DNA of 8,188 nt from Pseudomonadota bacterium (lineage in GTDB: Bacteria > Pseudomonadota > Alphaproteobacteria > Ferrovibrionales > Ferrovibrionaceae): NCBI GenBank assembly GCA_021793055.1, contig JAJYTL010000138.1, positions 1 to 8,188 of the forward strand, in the 5' to 3' direction. The translations under genes were made by a program, and so were the position numbers. The notes under the pieces were generated by a model. It searched no databases, was not told the DNA's origin, and saw only the letters and a program-made list of their open reading frames with translations. Every line of letters starts with the position of its first letter. The stretch's first letter is position 1. Shown here one piece after another: positions 6,553-8,188 of this stretch.

Positions 6553-7779
6553 ATGGCGCACCGCCATGTTTCCGCCGCCAAGTCCCGTCCGCCGACCCTT
6601 CGCGCCCCTGTCAAGGGCGGGCGCACCGGCCGCCTGTTTGCCGTCGACATTCATTGCCACATCCTCACCCCCGAGGCAGAAGCGCTGGTGAAGCCCCACT
6701 TTCGGCCTGAGACCGATCCGCTGTTCAAATTCGCCAGCCCGGAAACGCGCGAGGTCAATCGGCTCCAGGCGCAATCGATCTGCGACCGGATCACGTCGGT
6801 CGAGACCCGGCTCAAGGTCATGGACAAGGCGGGGATCGACGTTCAGGCGGTGTCCACGGCGCCGAGCCAGTATTATTATTGGACCGATCCCGAAATCGGC
6901 CGTGAGAGCGCGCGCCTCATCAACGACCGTATCGCCGCCGCGGTCGCGGCGCATCCCGACCGCTTCGTCGGCCTCGGTACGCTGCCGCTTCAGGCCCCCG
7001 ACCTCGCCGTGGCGGAGCTCGAGCGCTGCGTCAAGCAGCTTGGCATGCGCGGCGTCGAAATCGCGACCAATGTCCAGGGTATCGACCTCTCGGACGCGCG
7101 CTTCCGCCGCTTATGGGCCAAGGCCGAGGAACTCGGCATCCTGGTGTTTATGCATCCGGGCGGGTTTAGCGACGGTCAACGCCTCGCTCAGCATTACCTG
7201 ATCAACGTCATCGGCAATCCGCTCGAATCCACCATTGCGGTAAGCCACCTTATTTTCGGCGGCGTCCTCGATGCCTATCCGAAGCTGAAGATCTGCGTCG
7301 CTCACGGCGGCGGCTATCTGGCAGCCTATTCGGGCCGTATGGATCATGCCCACGCCGCGCGATCCGATTGCCGATTGCACATCAAGCGGCCGCCGACCCG
7401 CTATCTGAAAAAGCTCTATTTCGACACCATCGTCTTCACTCATCACCAGCTTGAGTACCTAAAGGACCTCTATGGCGCCGACCATCTGTTGCTCGGCACC
7501 GATTATCCCTATGACATGGGGGTCGACGATCCGCTTGGATTCATCGAGGGCGCGCCGGGTCTCCGGCGTGATGAGAAGGCGGCGATCGCCGGCTTGAACG
7601 CCGCCCGGCTCCTGAAGATCCGCGTGCCCGCTAAAGCCGGGCGCGCTAAGAAAAAGTCCAAGGCCGCGCCGGCCAAAAAACCGGCGGCCAAGAAGGCGGC
7701 GAAAGCGGCCGGAAGGGCGTCCTCCGCCAAACCGCAAAAGGCGCGGAAACTCGCAACCGCAAGGCGCGGGCGGAAATAA
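6553..7779 (+). CDS. amidohydrolase (ACMSD / gamma-resorcylate decarboxylase-like) with lysine-rich tail
   Basis: This is a metal-dependent TIM-barrel enzyme of the amidohydrolase 2 superfamily, which includes hydrolases and non-oxidative decarboxylases of aromatic acids. Numbering from the ATG at 6553 (408 residues), the metal ligands are His34 and His36 in VDIHCH, His201 in MHPGG, His251 in AHGGGY and Asp317 in LLGTDYP. All expected ligands are present. The barrel ends near 358. Residues 359-408 are an extra tail of 20 Lys/Arg, 17 Ala and no acidic residue, resembling histone-H1-like tails. AAGAGGAG ends nine bases before 6553, whereas an in-frame ATG at 6508 has no good ribosome binding site. 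The gene follows livF by 112 bases without a clear terminator, so co-transcription is likely. Its substrate is probably what the importer brings in, which is inference. Confidence 0.9.
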   Translation: MAHRHVSAAKSRPPTLRAPVKGGRTGRLFAVDIHCHILTPEAEALVKPHFRPETDPLFKFASPETREVNRLQAQSICDRITSVETRLKVMDKAGIDVQAVSTAPSQYYYWTDPEIGRESARLINDRIAAAVAAHPDRFVGLGTLPLQAPDLAVAELERCVKQLGMRGVEIATNVQGIDLSDARFRRLWAKAEELGILVFMHPGGFSDGQRLAQHYLINVIGNPLESTIAVSHLIFGGVLDAYPKLKICVAHGGGYLAAYSGRMDHAHAARSDCRLHIKRPPTRYLKKLYFDTIVFTHHQLEYLKDLYGADHLLLGTDYPYDMGVDDPLGFIEGAPGLRRDEKAAIAGLNAARLLKIRVPAKAGRAKKKSKAAPAKKPAAKKAAKAAGRASSAKPQKARKLATARRGRK

Positions 7780-7793
7780 GCCGCGCCAGCGGC

Positions 7794-7839
7794 GGCATCC
7801 CGGCCCGAAACCACCGATTTCGGGTCGGGCAGGGATGCC
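7794..7839 (+). terminator. stem-loop terminator candidate after the amidohydrolase
   Basis: The outer stem pairs GGCATCCC (7794-7801) with GGGATGCC (7832-7839). The inner stem pairs CCCGAAA (7804-7810) with TTTCGGG (7818-7824) around a seven-base loop, with an asymmetric internal loop between the stems. It lies 15 bases after the stop. A short CCTTTT follows within six bases, so the uridine tract is poor. It is the most likely end of the transporter-amidohydrolase transcript. Confidence 0.5.
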
Positions 7840-7954
7840 AGTGCCTTTTCGGCAAGGCAAAAAAAGGGTACCACCTGGGGCAACCTGCCGGAGGGAACCA
7901 GCGTCGGCCAAATTCACGCAGGCGCTTGACTGTTCGTGGCGGCAGCGGCAAACT

Positions 7955-7973
7955 GCAAATGATTTTCACTTGC
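7955..7973 (+). promoter_or_regulatory. Fur/Mur-box-like palindrome before the NRAMP gene
   Basis: GCAAATGA (7955-7962), three T, then TCACTTGC (7966-7973) form a 19-base inverted repeat with one mismatch. It matches 12 of 19 positions of the classical Fur box, including the core AATGAT and TCA, and resembles GCAAATGA-type iron boxes. It ends 27 bases before the ATG of a metal-transporter gene, where a Fur-family repressor (Fur, or Mur for manganese) would be expected to act. A TTGACT (7926-7931) upstream could be a -35 element, but the matching -10 is poor. A TATTTT at 7989-7994 would make the mRNA nearly leaderless. Confidence 0.5.
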
Positions 7974-8000
7974 GATTAATGACCTGGGTATTTTCCGCAG

Positions 8001-8188
8001 ATGATCCACGAAAAGGCGACGACCCAACGGCGGAATAACGCCGGCTGGAAGGTTTTTCTCGCGGTGATCGGCCCTGGTCTCGTGGTTATGCTCGCCGATA
8101 CCGATGTCGGTAGCGTCGTTACCGCGGCGCAGAGCGGGGTGCAGTGGGGCTATCGCCTGCTTCTGCTCCAGTTTGCTTTAATCCCGAT
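8001..8188 (+). CDS. NRAMP-family divalent metal transporter, 5' part (partial)
   Basis: The first 62 residues are visible; the gene continues past the window edge. NRAMP (SLC11) proteins are inner-membrane, proton-coupled importers of Mn(II), Fe(II) and related metals. After a basic N-terminus (1-17), residues 18-34 form the first membrane span with GPG (24-26), and QSGVQWGYRLL (44-54) is the family's second conserved block. Aligned to classical NRAMP without gaps, the metal-binding DPGN motif is DVGS here (35-38): the aspartate is kept, but Pro becomes Val and the metal-ligand Asn becomes Ser. The ATG at 8001 is the first after an in-frame stop at 7980-7982. It has no clear Shine-Dalgarno. 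It is separated from the upstream operon by a terminator candidate and its own Fur-like site. Confidence 0.8.
   Translation, partial: MIHEKATTQRRNNAGWKVFLAVIGPGLVVMLADTDVGSVVTAAQSGVQWGYRLLLLQFALIP

Noticed and set aside
7842..7866. Six-pair hairpin TGCCTT/AAGGCA followed by a run of A
   Set aside because: On the plus strand it is followed by A, not T. On the minus strand the T run comes before the hairpin. It is not an intrinsic terminator in either direction.
7835..8038. 67-codon plus-strand open frame between the amidohydrolase and NRAMP genes
   Set aside because: It starts within the terminator stem, overlaps the NRAMP start in another frame, and has no recognisable features or ribosome binding site.

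Overview
The window is GC-rich chromosomal DNA with strong third-position G/C bias. It most likely comes from an alphaproteobacterium (Rhizobiales or Rhodospirillales type). That guess rests on codon usage, the Tat-dependent LivK-type binding protein and the general protein style, not on a marker gene. It is an accessory, metabolic region with no RNA genes, insertion sequences or CRISPR arrays that I can see.

Layout. At the extreme left edge the first two codons of a minus-strand gene are visible behind a good ribosome binding site. A gene-free interval (8-281) separates it from a complete minus-strand Gfo/Idh/MocA-family NAD(P)-dependent oxidoreductase (282-1277). A 531-base divergent intergenic region (1278-1808) follows. 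It holds a minus-strand promoter candidate, two palindromes and a strong 5'-UTR hairpin. Then comes a plus-strand operon: a Tat-exported branched-chain-amino-acid-type (HAAT family) binding protein (1809-3056), LivH-like and LivM-like permeases (3106-3966, 3963-4994), and LivG-like and LivF-like ATPases (4991-5731, 5721-6440). An amidohydrolase of the ACMSD / gamma-resorcylate decarboxylase superfamily follows (6553-7779) and is probably part of the same unit. A stem-loop at 7794-7839 probably ends the operon. After it, a Fur-box-like palindrome precedes the start of an NRAMP-family metal transporter gene that runs off the right edge.

How the genes work together. The five transporter genes form a complete HAAT ABC importer: one binding protein, two permeases and two ATPases. 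The last four are coupled by stop/start overlaps of 4, 4 and 11 bases. The presence of a metal-dependent hydrolase/decarboxylase-type enzyme rather than amino-acid genes suggests uptake and breakdown of a small organic acid or aromatic compound rather than leucine uptake; the substrate cannot be read from sequence. The divergent oxidoreductase may belong to the same pathway. No dedicated regulator is present in the window.

Most notable items: a 50-residue lysine/alanine-rich, histone-H1-like tail on the amidohydrolase; a two-tier hairpin just before the binding-protein ribosome binding site; a Fur-like 19-bp palindrome before the NRAMP gene; and an altered metal-site motif (DVGS in place of DPGN) in that NRAMP protein. 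I see a well-known transporter architecture with unusual details, not clear evidence of a wholly new system.
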